Origin: Cloeon dipterum
Lineage: Eukaryota; Arthropoda; Insecta; Ephemeroptera; Baetidae
Length of the DNA: 64,000 nt
Assembly: GCF_949628265.1 (NCBI RefSeq)
Contig: NC_088787.1
Coordinates: 27,394,501 to 27,458,500 of the forward strand
Direction: 5' to 3'
Made by a program: the position numbers and the translations under genes. The notes below the pieces were generated by a model that saw only the letters and a list, made by a program, of their open reading frames with translations, was not told the origin of the DNA and searched no databases. Below, piece after piece: positions 63,121 through 64,000 of the stretch. Positions within the stretch are counted from its first letter, which is position 1, and each line of letters opens with the position of its first letter.

Positions 63121-64000
63121 GTTTGGTACAAAAATCCTCTTTTCAATTTGTATAAGTATAATTTTAATTATGATACACATTATTTGTAAGTGGAAGGAGT
63201 TAAAATTTTGACCCTTAACTGTAACCACTTTAACTTCACTTAGCTGTTCACTGTTCAAATCAAATATTCGCGAATTAAATCAATCTTGATGTACATTATG
63301 CCATTTTTTTATTTGGAAAATTACCTGAGAACCAGTGAGAATTAGACTATCAATTGTTATTCTTTTTTCTTAGGTCTTGCAGGGGGTTTAAGAGAGTACT
63401 TACTACTTATTTTAAAGTCACGCGCCTTTAAGGAACGCCATCCTGAAAAGTCACGGAAACAATTTAATTCTTGGGCTCGTGTTTATCATTTCTCAAAATT
63501 GTTCGCTTTTCTGAAAGCCTTACCCAATTTATTTTATGTATTTATTTATTCGTTAATTCAAATTGAAACGATATTATAATGAAGAATAAGTTAAGTGATT
63601 ATTGTAGCCAGATTATCTATAGTCTTTGGTCACTTCTTGAACATATTTGGCATGTCAGTTTGTCATGAAAAATCTTTCACATCGGTATGCATTTTTTGGA
63701 TTCCTCTGTGAGCTAACTTGCATAAATTGCTCCTCGGCATATTTTTAGTCAAAAATATAAGGCAGGAACGTGAACCAATTTAGGTTACTAGGTTAAATAG
63801 CAACGCAACCAATTTATCTTTGGACCTTATAGTAAACATTCAAAAAATTTGAGCCATGAAAATTGTTTTACTCCGCATCAGCAAAGTAGCTTTTGTAGAT
63901 GTTGTGCTATCAAACATGTTGCATTCCCAGATTCCATTAAACTTTTTATTTATGTTCTGCACAATTTAGGAAGGGAGTGTAAAATATTCCATGTCATAGC
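63121..64000. other. Downstream of HP1
   Basis: 3' UTR and intergenic sequence, AT-rich. No gene or repeat was recognised with confidence. Confidence 0.4.

Overview
This window looks like nuclear DNA of an arthropod, most likely an insect. It is AT-rich, its genes are split by short GT-AG introns (about 50 bp to 14 kb), and one receptor-like gene carries EB-type cysteine modules, which are typical of arthropods and nematodes. I found no rRNA, tRNA or CRISPR. All gene models below were built by hand from splice signals, reading-frame phase and recognisable protein motifs; there is no transcript evidence.

Layout. (1) 4.2-6.9 kb, + strand: the 3' exons of a two-pass membrane protein (TMEM200-like). 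(2) 8.1-12.4 kb: a divergent housekeeping pair, methylthioribose-1-phosphate isomerase (MRI1, minus; methionine salvage) and mitochondrial methionyl-tRNA formyltransferase (MTFMT, plus), sharing a promoter region of under 800 bp. (3) 12.5-34.7 kb, minus strand: a tandem alpha-carbonic anhydrase (CA) cluster. It has six complete gene models, here called CA-1 to CA-6, plus pseudogene pieces. CA-1 and CA-2 have lost zinc-binding histidines and should be acatalytic. CA-3 keeps the full active site and ends like a GPI-anchored protein. CA-4, CA-5 and CA-6 are secreted forms with all three zinc histidines. Exons 5 and 6 have nearly constant lengths (106 and 228 nt) across all six, which shows common descent. 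Between 22.6 and 25.2 kb and at 33.9-34.7 kb lie decayed copies, one of them a chimera of two CA lineages. (4) 36.6-57.9 kb, + strand: a type I membrane protein with two EB-like modules, a single membrane segment and a serine-rich tail, with two possible alternative C-termini. Its 14-kb first intron holds a two-exon gene on the opposite strand (47.9-49.9 kb) that I do not recognise. (5) 58.8-63.1 kb: a second divergent pair, octanoyl (lipoyl) transferase LIPT2 (minus) and an HP1/chromobox protein (plus). The HP1 gene has a GC-AG intron.

Three copies of a short repeat with partial terminal inverted repeats (about 130-155 bp, MITE-like) are scattered at 25.4, 29.2 and 52.1 kb. The most unusual content is the CA cluster, where catalytic and ligand-losing paralogues sit side by side and where exon exchange, gene conversion and pseudogene formation can be read directly.
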